From NCBI GenBank assembly GCA_902524535.1, contig CABZDR010000001.1, positions 485,001 to 549,000 of the forward strand: DNA of 64,000 bases, in the 5' to 3' direction. The position numbers and the translations under genes were made by a program. The notes beneath the pieces are model-generated. The model had not been told where the DNA came from. It worked only from the letters and a program-made list of their open reading frames with translations, and did no database searches. Positions 40,173 to 50,365 of this stretch are shown here, piece after piece. The stretch's first letter is position 1. Each line of letters opens with the position of its first letter. This stretch comes from an uncultured Pelagibacteraceae bacterium (GTDB lineage: Bacteria > Pseudomonadota > Alphaproteobacteria > Pelagibacterales > Pelagibacteraceae).

Positions 40173-41060
40173 ATGAAAAAAGTTATAGTTGTGACAGGCG
40201 GATGTGGTTTTGTTGGAAGTAATTTAATAGAATATTTAATTAGAAAAACTGATAAAGATATAATTAGTTTAGATGATTATTCATCTGGAACAAAGAAAAA
40301 TCATATTAAGTCTAAAAGAATAAAATATATCAAAGGAAATACTAAAGAGATTGATAGAATTTTAAAAAAAAATGTTTCCAAAATTGACTCATTATTTCAT
40401 TTTGGTGAATTTTCAAGAATTTATCAAAGTTTTTTAAACATGAATAAGTGTATACAATCTAATTCAATTGGATCTAACGCGGTTTTTGATTTTTGTTTAA
40501 AACATAAGATTAGACTGATCTATTCAGCAACGTCTGCGTCTTTGGGTAATGGTGGAAAAGATAAAAATCTTTCTCCATACGCATTTACTAAAGCAAAAAA
40601 TTTGGAACTTTTAGACAATTTAAGAAGATGGTTTAATTTTAAGTATGAAGTAATATTTTTTTACAATGTTTATGGTCCCGGTCAAATTAAAAGAGGAAAC
40701 ATGTCAACTGTAATAGGAATTTTTGAGGATTGCTATATAAGAAACTTGCCGTTGCCAGTAGTTAAACCTGGTTCACAAACTAGAAGATTCACACACATAA
40801 CTGACACTATTAAGGTATGTTATAAGGCTTGGAAAAATAACAAATCTAGATTTTATAGTATCTCAAATAGAAACAGCTATACCATTCTAGAGGTCGCAAA
40901 AATGTTTGGAAAAAAAATCAAATTTTTACCCCCTAGAAAAGGTGAGAGATATGCATCAGCTTTATCGAACTTGAGTTTGTCAAATAAGATTTTTCGAACT
41001 TATGGCAAAATAAACTTAAAAGATTATATTAGGAATTTTGTAAAAAATACTGAAAAATAG
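40173..41060 (+). CDS. NAD-dependent epimerase/dehydratase
   Basis: VVTGGCGFVGSNLIEYL, SPYAFTKAKNLE, VYGPGQ. Confidence 0.8.
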   Translation: MKKVIVVTGGCGFVGSNLIEYLIRKTDKDIISLDDYSSGTKKNHIKSKRIKYIKGNTKEIDRILKKNVSKIDSLFHFGEFSRIYQSFLNMNKCIQSNSIGSNAVFDFCLKHKIRLIYSATSASLGNGGKDKNLSPYAFTKAKNLELLDNLRRWFNFKYEVIFFYNVYGPGQIKRGNMSTVIGIFEDCYIRNLPLPVVKPGSQTRRFTHITDTIKVCYKAWKNNKSRFYSISNRNSYTILEVAKMFGKKIKFLPPRKGERYASALSNLSLSNKIFRTYGKINLKDYIRNFVKNTEK

Positions 41061-41120
41061 TGATTTTTTTTGATTACAAAACTTTGTTTACATTAAATAA
41101 TTTATCTATATAAGTTTTCC

Positions 41121-41234
41121 GCCGGTAATTATTGCGAAAGTGTTACACCCGATTCCATTCCGAACTCGGAAGTTAAGCCTTTCAGCGCCGATGGTACTTT
41201 GTCTTAAGATACGGGAGAGTAGGTCATTGCCGGC
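41121..41234 (+). rRNA. rrf: 5S ribosomal RNA
   Basis: Terminal stem GCCGGTAAT/...ATTGCCGGC and conserved CCGAACTCGGAAGTTAAGC...GCCGATGGTACT...GGGAGAGTAGGTCA. Confidence 0.95.
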
Positions 41235-41245
41235 ATAAAAATCTT

Positions 41246-41371
41246 ATGAAAATAAAAAGTTCATTAAAATCTATCAAAAAAAGAGACCTCAACTCTAAAT
41301 TGGTCAGACGTAGAGGGAGAGTTTATATAATAAATAAAACTAATCCAAAGTTTAAAGCAAGACAGAAATAG
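41246..41371 (+). CDS. rpmJ: 50S ribosomal protein L36 (bL36)
   Basis: My translation: [41 protein letters not shown]; absent from ORF track (short). Confidence 0.9.
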   Translation: MKIKSSLKSIKKRDLNSKLVRRRGRVYIINKTNPKFKARQK

Positions 41372-41375
41372 TTAA

Positions 41376-41486
41376 ATGGATAATGAGGATCATCAGAAAA
41401 CTTGGAATAATTTCACGAAATTTGTATTGTGGGGAACTGTCGCTGTTGTAATAGTTTTGGTTCTAATGGCAATTTTCTTATTATAA
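41376..41486 (+). CDS. aa3-type cytochrome c oxidase subunit IV-like short membrane protein
   Basis: My translation: MDNEDHQKTWNNFTKFVLWGTVAVVIVLVLMAIFLL*; W..FTKF..WGT pattern; immediately upstream of pntAA. Confidence 0.7.
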   Translation: MDNEDHQKTWNNFTKFVLWGTVAVVIVLVLMAIFLL

Positions 41487-41497
41487 GGTAAGTTATT

Positions 41498-42586
41498 ATG
41501 AAAATAGCTTCTCTTTCTGAAAATTTGAATCTTGAAAAAAGAGTGGCCATAACTCCAGATATAGTAAAAAAATACAGCTCCCTAGGTTTTGAAGTATTAC
41601 TCTCAAAAGATTATGGTATTCATTTAGGTTTCGATAATGATGATTATATATCTCAAGGGGCAAATATCTTTGAAAATGACAAAGATCTTTTGAGCAATTG
41701 CGATATAGTATTACAATTAGGCTTACCATCTGAAGATAATCTGTCTTTATTAAAAGAAAATCAAAATTTGATAGGGGTTTTAAATCCTTTCTTAAATAAA
41801 GAGAAGTTAGAAAAATTATCAAAAAGAAAAATAAATAATTTTTCATTGGAGTTGCTCCCAAGAATTACTAGAGCCCAATCAATGGATATTCTATCATCTC
41901 AAGCCAACCTTGCAGGATATAAAGCAGTAATCGAGTCATTTGCTAATTTTGAAAAAGCAATACCTATGATGATGACTGCTGCTGGAACAGTACCTGCAGC
42001 AAAAGTCTTGGTTGTCGGTGCGGGTGTTGCGGGTTTACAAGCTATAGCAACGGCAAAAAGAATGGGCGCCATTGTTTTTGCTACAGATGTTAGAATGGCA
42101 TCAAAAGAACAAGTTGAGAGTTTAGGTGGTAAATTTTTAACTGTAGAGGGATCTGAAAATCTTGAAACTGAGGGAGGTTATGCAAAAGAGGCCTCAGAAG
42201 AATTCAAAAAAAAACAAGAGGATTTGTTAAGTGAAACTTTGAAAAAAATTGATATAGTTATATGTACAGCATTGATACCTGGTAAGAAGGCCCCAGTAAT
42301 AATAAAAGAAAATATGATTAAAAATATGCAAATAGGATCTGTAATTTATGACTTAGCAGCCGTTCAGGGAGGAAATACAGCATACACGGAGGTTGATAAA
42401 ATAATTGATCATAACGGAGTAAAAATAATGGGGGAAATGAATATTTTAAATAAGCTACCTATTTCTGCATCAGCTTTGTACGCAAAAAATTTGTTTAATT
42501 TTGTATCAAATTTATTAGATAAAAAAACTAATAAAATTAATATAAATTTAGAGGACGAGATAATTGAAAAAACTTTAATTAAGTAA
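41498..42586 (+). CDS. pntAA: NAD(P) transhydrogenase subunit alpha part 1
   Basis: EKRVAITPDIVKKY, AAGTVPAAKVLVVGAGVAGLQAIATAKRMGA. Confidence 0.95.
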   Translation: MKIASLSENLNLEKRVAITPDIVKKYSSLGFEVLLSKDYGIHLGFDNDDYISQGANIFENDKDLLSNCDIVLQLGLPSEDNLSLLKENQNLIGVLNPFLNKEKLEKLSKRKINNFSLELLPRITRAQSMDILSSQANLAGYKAVIESFANFEKAIPMMMTAAGTVPAAKVLVVGAGVAGLQAIATAKRMGAIVFATDVRMASKEQVESLGGKFLTVEGSENLETEGGYAKEASEEFKKKQEDLLSETLKKIDIVICTALIPGKKAPVIIKENMIKNMQIGSVIYDLAAVQGGNTAYTEVDKIIDHNGVKIMGEMNILNKLPISASALYAKNLFNFVSNLLDKKTNKININLEDEIIEKTLIK

Positions 42587-42589
42587 ATT

Positions 42590-42901
42590 ATGGAAATTGA
42601 TCCCTTTATTTTTAGATTAAGTATATTTATTTTATCAATCTTTGTCGGATATTATGTCGTTTGGAGCGTAACACCATCTTTACATACGCCCTTGATGTCA
42701 GTAACTAATGCTATCTCTTCAGTCATTATCGTTGGCGCTATAATTGCAGCTCTTGCTAGTAATGAAGGGGTCATTTTTACCTCATCGACTTTTTTTGGAT
42801 ATCTAGCAATCACTTTAGCAGCAGTAAATATTTTTGGTGGCTTCTTAGTTACTCAGAGGATGCTAGCAATGTATAAAAAAAAAAAGAAAGATAAAAAATG
42901 A
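42590..42901 (+). CDS. pntAB: NAD(P) transhydrogenase subunit alpha part 2
   Basis: VWSVTPSLHTPLMSVTNAISSVIIVGA; three TM segments. Confidence 0.95.
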   Translation: MEIDPFIFRLSIFILSIFVGYYVVWSVTPSLHTPLMSVTNAISSVIIVGAIIAALASNEGVIFTSSTFFGYLAITLAAVNIFGGFLVTQRMLAMYKKKKKDKK

Positions 42902-44295
42902 TATCGGCAAATTTATCTGCAACCTTTTATTTAATTTCAGGAGTGCTATTTATTCTTGCATTAAGAGGTTTATCTTCTCCAGAGACATCAAGACAAGGAA
43001 ATCTTTATGGTATAATTGGAATGGTGATAGCTATTACTGTTACTTTCCTCTCTGTTGGTAACTTCTCTTCTGGATTTTTTTATGTAATGGTTTTCCTTCT
43101 TGTTGGTGGTGCTATAGGAGCATTTATAGCATTTAAAATTCCAATGACTGCAATGCCTGAATTAGTGGCCGGCTTTCATAGTCTTGTCGGTCTTGCGGCG
43201 GTTTTTGTGGCAATCTCAGCTTTCATTAATCCTGAGGCTTTTAATCTTGGTTTCCCAGGTAAAATCAAACTTGCGAGTTTGATTGAGATGTCTATCGGAG
43301 CAGCTGTGGGAGCAATTACATTTTCGGGTTCAATTATAGCTTTCTTAAAACTTCAAGGCATCATGTCTGGCGCACCCATTACTTTTAAAGGTCAACATCT
43401 ACTGAATGCATTAATATTAATTTCCATTGTAATTCTAACTTATTTTTTGTGTATAACACAAAATTCTAATTTATTTTGGATCTTGATAGGCATTTCCTTC
43501 TTAATTGGTTTTTTATTGATAATTCCTATTGGAGGAGCAGATATGCCTGTCGTTATCTCAATGTTAAATTCTTATTCTGGTTGGGCTGCAGCAGGGATCG
43601 GATTTACTTTAGAAAATACCGCTCTAATCATTACCGGTGCTCTTGTTGGATCATCTGGGGCGATTCTATCATATATTATGTGTAAAGGAATGAATCGATC
43701 ATTCTTCAATGTTATCTTAGGAGGTTTTGGTGCTACAGATCAATCTTCAAAAGGTAAAAATAAAGAGCAAAAACCAGTCAAAAGTGGTAACGCAGATGAC
43801 GCAGCTTTTTTAATGAAAAATGCATCCTCAGTTATTATTGTGCCTGGATATGGTATGGCAGTCGCTCAAGCTCAACATGCTTTAAGAGAGATGGTTGATA
43901 CTTTAAAAAAAAATGGCATTAAAGTTTCGTACGCGATTCATCCAGTTGCAGGTCGTATGCCAGGACATATGAATGTATTACTTGCTGAAGCTAATGTACC
44001 TTATGATGAAGTTTTTGAATTAGAGGAAATTAATAACGATTTTGCTAATGCGGATGTCGCATTTGTAATTGGAGCAAATGATGTAACAAATCCTGTAGCA
44101 AAAACAGATCCTCAAAGTCCAATTTATGGAATGCCAGTTCTTGATGTTGAAAAATGTAAATCAGTTCTTTTTGTTAAAAGAAGTCTATCGCCAGGTTATG
44201 CAGGGATTGATAATGATCTTTTTTATAAAGAAAATACCCTCATGTTGTTTGCTGATGCGAAAAAAATGACAGAAGATATCACAAAAAATCTATAA
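42898..44295 (+). CDS. pntB: NAD(P) transhydrogenase subunit beta
   Basis: VPGYGMAVAQAQHALREM, HPVAGRMPGHMNVLLAEA, GANDVTNPVA. Confidence 0.96.
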   Translation: MISANLSATFYLISGVLFILALRGLSSPETSRQGNLYGIIGMVIAITVTFLSVGNFSSGFFYVMVFLLVGGAIGAFIAFKIPMTAMPELVAGFHSLVGLAAVFVAISAFINPEAFNLGFPGKIKLASLIEMSIGAAVGAITFSGSIIAFLKLQGIMSGAPITFKGQHLLNALILISIVILTYFLCITQNSNLFWILIGISFLIGFLLIIPIGGADMPVVISMLNSYSGWAAAGIGFTLENTALIITGALVGSSGAILSYIMCKGMNRSFFNVILGGFGATDQSSKGKNKEQKPVKSGNADDAAFLMKNASSVIIVPGYGMAVAQAQHALREMVDTLKKNGIKVSYAIHPVAGRMPGHMNVLLAEANVPYDEVFELEEINNDFANADVAFVIGANDVTNPVAKTDPQSPIYGMPVLDVEKCKSVLFVKRSLSPGYAGIDNDLFYKENTLMLFADAKKMTEDITKNL

Positions 44296-44301
44296 CAATT
44301 A

Positions 44302-45000
44302 ATGAATACAAAGATATATTGCGATATTGCAGAACTAAATCAAATTAGAAAGTTTAATAAAAAGAAAATAGTAAAAGGTTTTACTACTAATCCAAGTTTA
44401 ATGAGAAAAGCTGGAGCAAAAGATTATAAAAATTACTCAAAAAATATTTTAAGAATTTGTAAAAAAAAGCCAGTATCACTTGAAGTTTTTGGTGATAAAT
44501 TTGATGAAATGATTGAACAAGGTTTAAAAATAAGCACTTGGGGGGAAAATGTCTATGTAAAAATACCTATTGTTAATTCTAGGGGAAAATTTACAGGCAA
44601 AGTTATAAAAAGATTAAACCAAAAGAAAATAAAATTGAATATAACTGCAGTCTATAATTCAAACCAGACAAAAAAGATTTTGAATGTAATTGATAAAAAA
44701 ACTCCAGTTATTATATCAATTTTTGTTGGTAGAGCCGCAGATGTTGGTAAGGATCCAATACCAGAGATTAAAAGAAGCATATCTATTTCAAAAAAACACA
44801 AAAATGTCAAAATTTTGTGGGCTAGTGTAAGAGAGCCTTATAATTTCATACAAGCCAAAAAATTAGGATGCAGCATAATAACAATACCTCCATCAATGAT
44901 TGAAAAAATTGAAAAGTTTGGAAAATCTTATCAGGATCTAACAATTAATACTGTAAAAGCTTTTTTAATTGATAGTAAAAAATCTAAATTTAGGATTTAA
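44302..45000 (+). CDS. tal: Transaldolase / fructose-6-phosphate aldolase-like
   Basis: KGFTTNPSLMRKAG, NITAVYNSNQ, ISIFVGRAADVG. Confidence 0.85.
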   Translation: MNTKIYCDIAELNQIRKFNKKKIVKGFTTNPSLMRKAGAKDYKNYSKNILRICKKKPVSLEVFGDKFDEMIEQGLKISTWGENVYVKIPIVNSRGKFTGKVIKRLNQKKIKLNITAVYNSNQTKKILNVIDKKTPVIISIFVGRAADVGKDPIPEIKRSISISKKHKNVKILWASVREPYNFIQAKKLGCSIITIPPSMIEKIEKFGKSYQDLTINTVKAFLIDSKKSKFRI

Positions 45001-45005
45001 AGAAA

Positions 45006-46265
45006 TTGGAAAATGTAAATTTTAAAGAAAAAATTTTTTTATTTTTACTATACACATCTTTATTAATTGGGTTCTATTTTGAAGAAAACTTAAATTCTGG
45101 ATCATATCTAGATTGGGTAAGAGCTTATAATCCTGTTCTTAAAGATTTATCAAAAGATCTCAAAAATACTCTTTTAGAATATGAAAGTTATGGTCAAAGA
45201 CATTCACCTGTTTATATCATTTTCTTATCATTTTTTCTTAAACTTGGTTTAAGCTTTGATTTTATAAGATTAATTCATTTACATATTTCCTTAAGTTTAA
45301 TTTTGGTTTTTTACAGTTGTCTTAAATTAAAATTTAAGGATACAAATCGAATTATTCTAAGGATATTAGCATTATCAATTTTTCTATCACCAACTTTCCG
45401 TTCACTAGCTATCTGGCCCGATAGTAGAATGCCTGGTCTGATCTTTTTTATATTATCAATATACTTTTTTTTGAAATTTTTATTAATGACTAAAAATCAA
45501 AACAAATTTGCATGGTATACTTTATTTTCATTAATAATTTCGTCTTATATTAGTCCAAATTTTTCATTGTTTTTTATTTTTTTTATTTATCATTTTTTTC
45601 AAAAACTAAGACTGCAAGAATTTTTGTCATTAATTCTATTCAGTTTTATTGCATCAATACCAATGATTTATTACGTCTTTTTTTTAGATATCAATTTTAT
45701 TACAGCTGGAAAAACACCTCTTGGTTCAGACGGGATTGCGACAAGTTTAAGTTTTAATATATCTAACAAAATAATGATTATTAGTTCAATAATTTTATTT
45801 CATCTAATACCAGTATTATATTTTTTGTTAGATCGAAAAAAACTAATTTCATTTTTTAAAAAAAAGATATTTTTTATTTTAATATCTTTTTTAATCTTAG
45901 CCTATTTCTTCAATTATCAGTTAACTTTTACTGGTGGAGGAGTTTTTTTCCAATTATCACAAATTTTACTTAATAATAATTTGATTTTTTTTATTATCAG
46001 TTTTTTTAGTTTTTTTATAATCATATATTTATCGAGTTTGCATAAAGATAATTTTATTTTAATTTTTTTGTTAATCTTATCTAATTTGCAAAACACTATT
46101 TATCACAAATATTATGAACCTTTAATTTTGATTATAATTTTTATTTTATTCAACAATTTAGATTACAAAAATTTTTTTTCAAAAAAAATCAATTTAATTT
46201 ACTTATATGGTTTTAGTTTTTTTTATGTCTTTTTGAGAGTATTTAAAAATATCTATTTGATTTAA
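45006..46265 (+). CDS. Hypothetical polytopic membrane protein
   Basis: 419-aa ORF with many hydrophobic segments; TTG start. Confidence 0.55.
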   Translation: MENVNFKEKIFLFLLYTSLLIGFYFEENLNSGSYLDWVRAYNPVLKDLSKDLKNTLLEYESYGQRHSPVYIIFLSFFLKLGLSFDFIRLIHLHISLSLILVFYSCLKLKFKDTNRIILRILALSIFLSPTFRSLAIWPDSRMPGLIFFILSIYFFLKFLLMTKNQNKFAWYTLFSLIISSYISPNFSLFFIFFIYHFFQKLRLQEFLSLILFSFIASIPMIYYVFFLDINFITAGKTPLGSDGIATSLSFNISNKIMIISSIILFHLIPVLYFLLDRKKLISFFKKKIFFILISFLILAYFFNYQLTFTGGGVFFQLSQILLNNNLIFFIISFFSFFIIIYLSSLHKDNFILIFLLILSNLQNTIYHKYYEPLILIIIFILFNNLDYKNFFSKKINLIYLYGFSFFYVFLRVFKNIYLI

Positions 46266-46271
46266 TTTGAT

Positions 46272-46348
<77 letters not shown>

Positions 46349-46354
46349 GTGAAC

Positions 46355-46561
46355 TTAAATTCTATTTTTAAGTTTATTTAATTTTTTTACCCTTTTAATG
46401 TTTTCTTGAAGAATTCTTTTCTTTTTTTCTGAAGGTTTTTCGTAAGTGTTTTTAAGCTTTATAATTTTAAAAAAACCATCTCTTTGAAGTTTTCTTTTTA
46501 AGACCCTCAAAGCTTGCTCAACATTATTATCTTTAACTTCTATCTTAATAAATACCTCCAA
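46355..46561 (-). CDS. rpsU: 30S ribosomal protein S21 (bS21)
   Basis: NNVEQALRVLKRKLQRDGFFKIIKLKNTYEKPSEKKKR. Confidence 0.92.
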   Translation of the reverse strand: MEVFIKIEVKDNNVEQALRVLKRKLQRDGFFKIIKLKNTYEKPSEKKKRILQENIKRVKKLNKLKNRI

Positions 46562-46611
46562 AAAAGCGCCTAGATATCACTTTTAAAAAAATATGTCTAT
46601 AATTTTCATTT

Positions 46612-47187
46612 TTAAAGAGCATTAATCTTTTGTTGTTTTTCCTTTTCTTTTTTTTCTCTTTTTATGCGTCTTTCAGCCCTCTCAATTGCTTCAACTAATT
46701 CTTTTTGAGAAAAAAGATTTAAAGCAACAGGGTCTTTTGGATTAAGATTATTAAAATTCCAATAACTCTTATTTCTTATAGAAGTAACTGTATTTTTTGT
46801 AATTCCTACTAATCTCGATATTTGAGAGTCTTTTAGAATATTATGATTCTTAATTAACCACAAAGCGGAGTCCGGTTTGTCTTGTCTTTTTGACAAAGGA
46901 ACATATTTTTTTATTTTTTGATCATTGGAAGAAATTTCAATATCAGTGTTTTTAATTTGTAGAGGCCTATTTTCGTCATTGGAAGATAATTCAATTTCGT
47001 CTCTAGAGAGTTGACCTGATATTATAGGATTATATGCTTTTATACCTTTTGCAACTTCCCCATCGGCTATACCTTGAATTTCTACTTCGTGCATATTACA
47101 AAAATTTGCGATTTGCTTAAAAGTTAATGTAGTATTTTCAACTAACCAAACAGCAGTTGCCATAGGCATTAATGGAGTATTAGACAT
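46612..47187 (-). CDS. DUF1013-family protein (TrcR-like cell-cycle regulator)
   Basis: LMPMATAVWLVENTTLTFKQIANFCNMHEVEIQGIADGEVAKGIKAYNPI. Confidence 0.85.
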   Translation of the reverse strand: MSNTPLMPMATAVWLVENTTLTFKQIANFCNMHEVEIQGIADGEVAKGIKAYNPIISGQLSRDEIELSSNDENRPLQIKNTDIEISSNDQKIKKYVPLSKRQDKPDSALWLIKNHNILKDSQISRLVGITKNTVTSIRNKSYWNFNNLNPKDPVALNLFSQKELVEAIERAERRIKREKKEKEKQQKINAL

Positions 47188-47417
47188 TAGTTTTTCTTTT
47201 CAGATTTAAAATTTTGAAATTTTTTGTTGAATTTGCTGATTCTACCTTTATCCATCAATTTTTGCTTTCCACCAGTCCAAGCTGAGTGAGATTTTGGATC
47301 TATTTCTAACTTCAATATTTCACCTTCTTTTCCCCATGTTGATTTTGTTTCAAATTGACTACCATCGGTCATTTCAACTTTAATTTTGTGATAGTTTGGA
47401 TGAATATTTTTTTTCAT
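47187..47417 (-). CDS. rpmE: 50S ribosomal protein L31 (bL31)
   Basis: [20 protein letters not shown]...[25 protein letters not shown]. Confidence 0.92.
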   Translation of the reverse strand: MKKNIHPNYHKIKVEMTDGSQFETKSTWGKEGEILKLEIDPKSHSAWTGGKQKLMDKGRISKFNKKFQNFKSEKKN

Positions 47418-47451
47418 GCGAGACTTATAACAAAAGAAATTTTTAAAACAA

Positions 47452-48192
47452 TTAAAAGTTAGTCAGTTTTTCTAACAATTTTGAACTAATATTGCTACTT
47501 GATGCAATAATTTTAATATTTTTATTGGTTGATAGATCTATATCATTTAGTATGCCCCCGGCTTCTTTTATTAAAATTAGACCAGCAGCAATATCCCAAA
47601 GACTCAAATTCTTTTGAAAATAGCCGTCATACCTTCCCGCTGCAACGTATGCCATATCTAATGCTGCACATCCAGATTTTCTGTAATGCAGATCAGGCTC
47701 ATTATTAATTTTTCCTCCGGTAACAAACAAACAGTCATTTATTTTATTTTTTTTTGAAACTCTTATTCTTTGATTATTAAAATATGATCCGTTGTTCTTT
47801 TCAGCATAAAACATTTCATTCTTTATTGGATCAAATATTATTCCAGAAATGATTTCTTCATTTGACTTTAGAGCTATTGATATTGCAAAATGAGGCACTC
47901 CATGTAAGAAATTTATAGTTCCATCTATAGGATCTATTATCCATGTATTATTTTTATCTTTATTATTTTCAATTCCATTTTCCTCGCTTATTATCGAGTA
48001 ATTTGGTTTCGCCTTTTTTAATTCCTCAATTATTATTTTTTCAACTTTTAAATCAGAGTTAGTAACAAAATCATTTGGACCCTTTTTGGAAACTTGTAAT
48101 TTTTCAATTTCACCAAAATCTCTTATCAAAATTTTTGAGGCTTTTTCAGTAGCTTTAATCATAATATTCAAATTTGCGGAGATTGAGTTCAT
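47452..48192 (-). CDS. suhB: Inositol monophosphatase family protein
   Basis: [35 protein letters not shown]. Confidence 0.85.
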   Translation of the reverse strand: MNSISANLNIMIKATEKASKILIRDFGEIEKLQVSKKGPNDFVTNSDLKVEKIIIEELKKAKPNYSIISEENGIENNKDKNNTWIIDPIDGTINFLHGVPHFAISIALKSNEEIISGIIFDPIKNEMFYAEKNNGSYFNNQRIRVSKKNKINDCLFVTGGKINNEPDLHYRKSGCAALDMAYVAAGRYDGYFQKNLSLWDIAAGLILIKEAGGILNDIDLSTNKNIKIIASSSNISSKLLEKLTNF

Positions 48193-48196
48193 AAAT

Positions 48197-48757
48197 TTAA
48201 ATTTTTTTTATGTATTCAAGACTTCGACTATCGACTATTACTTCATCACCAGACTCAATAAATGGAGGCACTTGTATATTTAAACCATTAACCAGCATTG
48301 CTGGCTTATATGACGAAGAAACAGTTTGACCCTTTAGGGCTGCATCGGTTGTATCAATCTTACATGTTACTTGATTTGGTAAGTCGACTGATATAGGTAA
48401 ATCATTATAAAAACTTATTGTAACTCCTAAATTTTCTGTGAGTAATTTTCCTTTGTCGCCAATAATATTTTTTTTAATTTCTATTTGATCAAACGATTTT
48501 GTATTAATAAAAAAATAATTATTTTCATCTTCATATAAAAAATTAAACTGTATTTCTTCCAAAGATGCTTTTTCTACAGTTTCGTTAGATCTAAATCTCT
48601 CATTTAATTTTGTATTCTTATTTACACTCTTCATTTCTACTTGAGCAAATGCTCCTCCTTTACCAGGTTTTACATGTTGAGTTTTAAGGACTTGCCATAA
48701 ATCATTTTTATGTTCTAAAAGCATCCCTACTCTTATTTCACCAGCATTAATTTTCAT
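48197..48757 (-). CDS. efp: Translation elongation factor P
   Basis: VLKTQHVKPGKGGAFAQVEMKSV; QVTCKIDTTDAALKGQTVSSSYKPAMLVNGL. Confidence 0.95.
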   Translation of the reverse strand: MKINAGEIRVGMLLEHKNDLWQVLKTQHVKPGKGGAFAQVEMKSVNKNTKLNERFRSNETVEKASLEEIQFNFLYEDENNYFFINTKSFDQIEIKKNIIGDKGKLLTENLGVTISFYNDLPISVDLPNQVTCKIDTTDAALKGQTVSSSYKPAMLVNGLNIQVPPFIESGDEVIVDSRSLEYIKKI

Positions 48758-49368
48758 TTTAAATTTTTAATTGCTCTAATTGGTTTAAGTTTTTTATTAT
48801 TCCAAATGTAGCCTGAGATAGCTAAAAAGTTAGCTTTATTCAATAGAAGTTTTTCATAATTTTTTGAATCGATCCCTCCAATAGCAACAATTGGAATTTT
48901 TGTTATTTTTTTTACTTTTTTAAGTAAGTTAATCGTAGCTTTATACTTAACTTTTTTAGTTTTTGAAGGATTGAATGCTCCAATCGCAATGTAGTTAGCT
49001 TTATCTTTGGCAGCTTTTTTTGCTAACTTAATTGAATTATTACAAGTAATTCCTATTATTTTATTTCCAATAATTTTCCTAGCTTCAAAAATATTCATAT
49101 CTTTTTGTCCCAAATGACATCCATCTGCATTTAGTTTTTTTGCTAACAAAACATCATCATTTATTAAAAATTTAACGTTGAATTTTTTACATATTTTTTT
49201 GATTTTTTTTCCAATTGTAAATCTTTTTCTAAAACTCTCTTTTTTTAGTCTTAATTGAAAAAAACTAACTTTTTTTGAACTTAGAATTTTAATTAAATCA
49301 TTGTAAAAAACTTTGTTAACTTTTGAGGGAGAAATAAGATAAACGAATTTTTTTTTATTATACTTCAA
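48754..49368 (-). CDS. thiE: Thiamine phosphate synthase
   Basis: FFQLRLK, LINDDVLLAKKLNADGCHLGQKD, IAIGGID. Confidence 0.85.
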   Translation of the reverse strand: MKYNKKKFVYLISPSKVNKVFYNDLIKILSSKKVSFFQLRLKKESFRKRFTIGKKIKKICKKFNVKFLINDDVLLAKKLNADGCHLGQKDMNIFEARKIIGNKIIGITCNNSIKLAKKAAKDKANYIAIGAFNPSKTKKVKYKATINLLKKVKKITKIPIVAIGGIDSKNYEKLLLNKANFLAISGYIWNNKKLKPIRAIKNLK

Positions 49369-50365
49369 GATCTTTAGACCATTTACCTTGAGCTGCTAAA
49401 GTATTCATTCTTGCTCGATGGTTAAAAACCTTTTGAGTACCTTCTATGTCTTTGATGTTTTTTGACCAAAATTTCAGAGCACTTTGTTGAAGGGCTCGTC
49501 CAAAAGAATAACTCATTTTAAAATCAGTATTATTGTATTTATTTATTAAGTTTAAATTTTCTGTTGCTTCGATTTCAGATTGCCCACCAGATAAAAAAGC
49601 AATTCCAGGAACTTCAGAGGGTACAGAATCTTTTAAACATTTAAGTGTCAATTTAGCAACCTCCTCATTTGTAATTATATTCTTAGATTTATTACCAGCT
49701 AAGATCATATTAGGTTTTAAAATAATTCCTTTCAAATCAACTTTATGTAAAATTAACTCTTCAAAACATTTTTTTATTACTTCTGAAGTTTTTTCATAAC
49801 ATTCTTTAGCAGAATGATCACCATCCATTAAAACCTCAGGCTCAACTATTGGAACCATTCTACATTCTTGAACAAGTGCAGAATATCTTGCTAATGCATG
49901 AGCATTGGATTGTATTGATAGTTTGCTAGGAAAATTTTTTGTTATAGTATAAACTCCTCGCCACTTAGTAAATTTTGCACCAAGTTTATAGTATTCTTTT
50001 AATCTCTCTCTTAATCCATCTAGGCCTTCTGTAATTTTTTCCTCAGGTGATCCAGCTAAAACTTTTGCACCGGTGTCAACTTTAATACCTGGAGCACTTT
50101 TCATACTTGAAATTAACTCTGGAATTTTTATTTTTTTTGAAGTCTGTTGTTTAATTGTTTCATCATACAATATTACACCTCCAATACAGTCAATCATACT
50201 TGATGAACTAAATAATATTTCTCTAAATAATAATCTATTCTCTGGGGTTGATGGAACATTTACATCATTTAGTCTTTTGGTCATTGTTCCAGTGCTCTCA
50301 TCTGCCGCTAAAATTCCTTTTCCTTTTTCAAGAATTTTTAAAACGATATTATGTAATTCAGACAT
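49358..50365 (-). CDS. fba: Class I fructose-bisphosphate aldolase
   Basis: GKGILAADESTGTMTKR, KWRGVYTI, VPIVEPEVLMDGDHS, GIILKPNMI, GIAFLSGGQSEIEAT. Confidence 0.95.
   Translation of the reverse strand: MSELHNIVLKILEKGKGILAADESTGTMTKRLNDVNVPSTPENRLLFREILFSSSSMIDCIGGVILYDETIKQQTSKKIKIPELISSMKSAPGIKVDTGAKVLAGSPEEKITEGLDGLRERLKEYYKLGAKFTKWRGVYTITKNFPSKLSIQSNAHALARYSALVQECRMVPIVEPEVLMDGDHSAKECYEKTSEVIKKCFEELILHKVDLKGIILKPNMILAGNKSKNIITNEEVAKLTLKCLKDSVPSEVPGIAFLSGGQSEIEATENLNLINKYNNTDFKMSYSFGRALQQSALKFWSKNIKDIEGTQKVFNHRARMNTLAAQGKWSKDLEV

Noticed and set aside
41496-41861. Minus-strand ORF overlapping pntAA
   Set aside because: Fully antisense to a well-supported pntAA; low-complexity translation without motifs.
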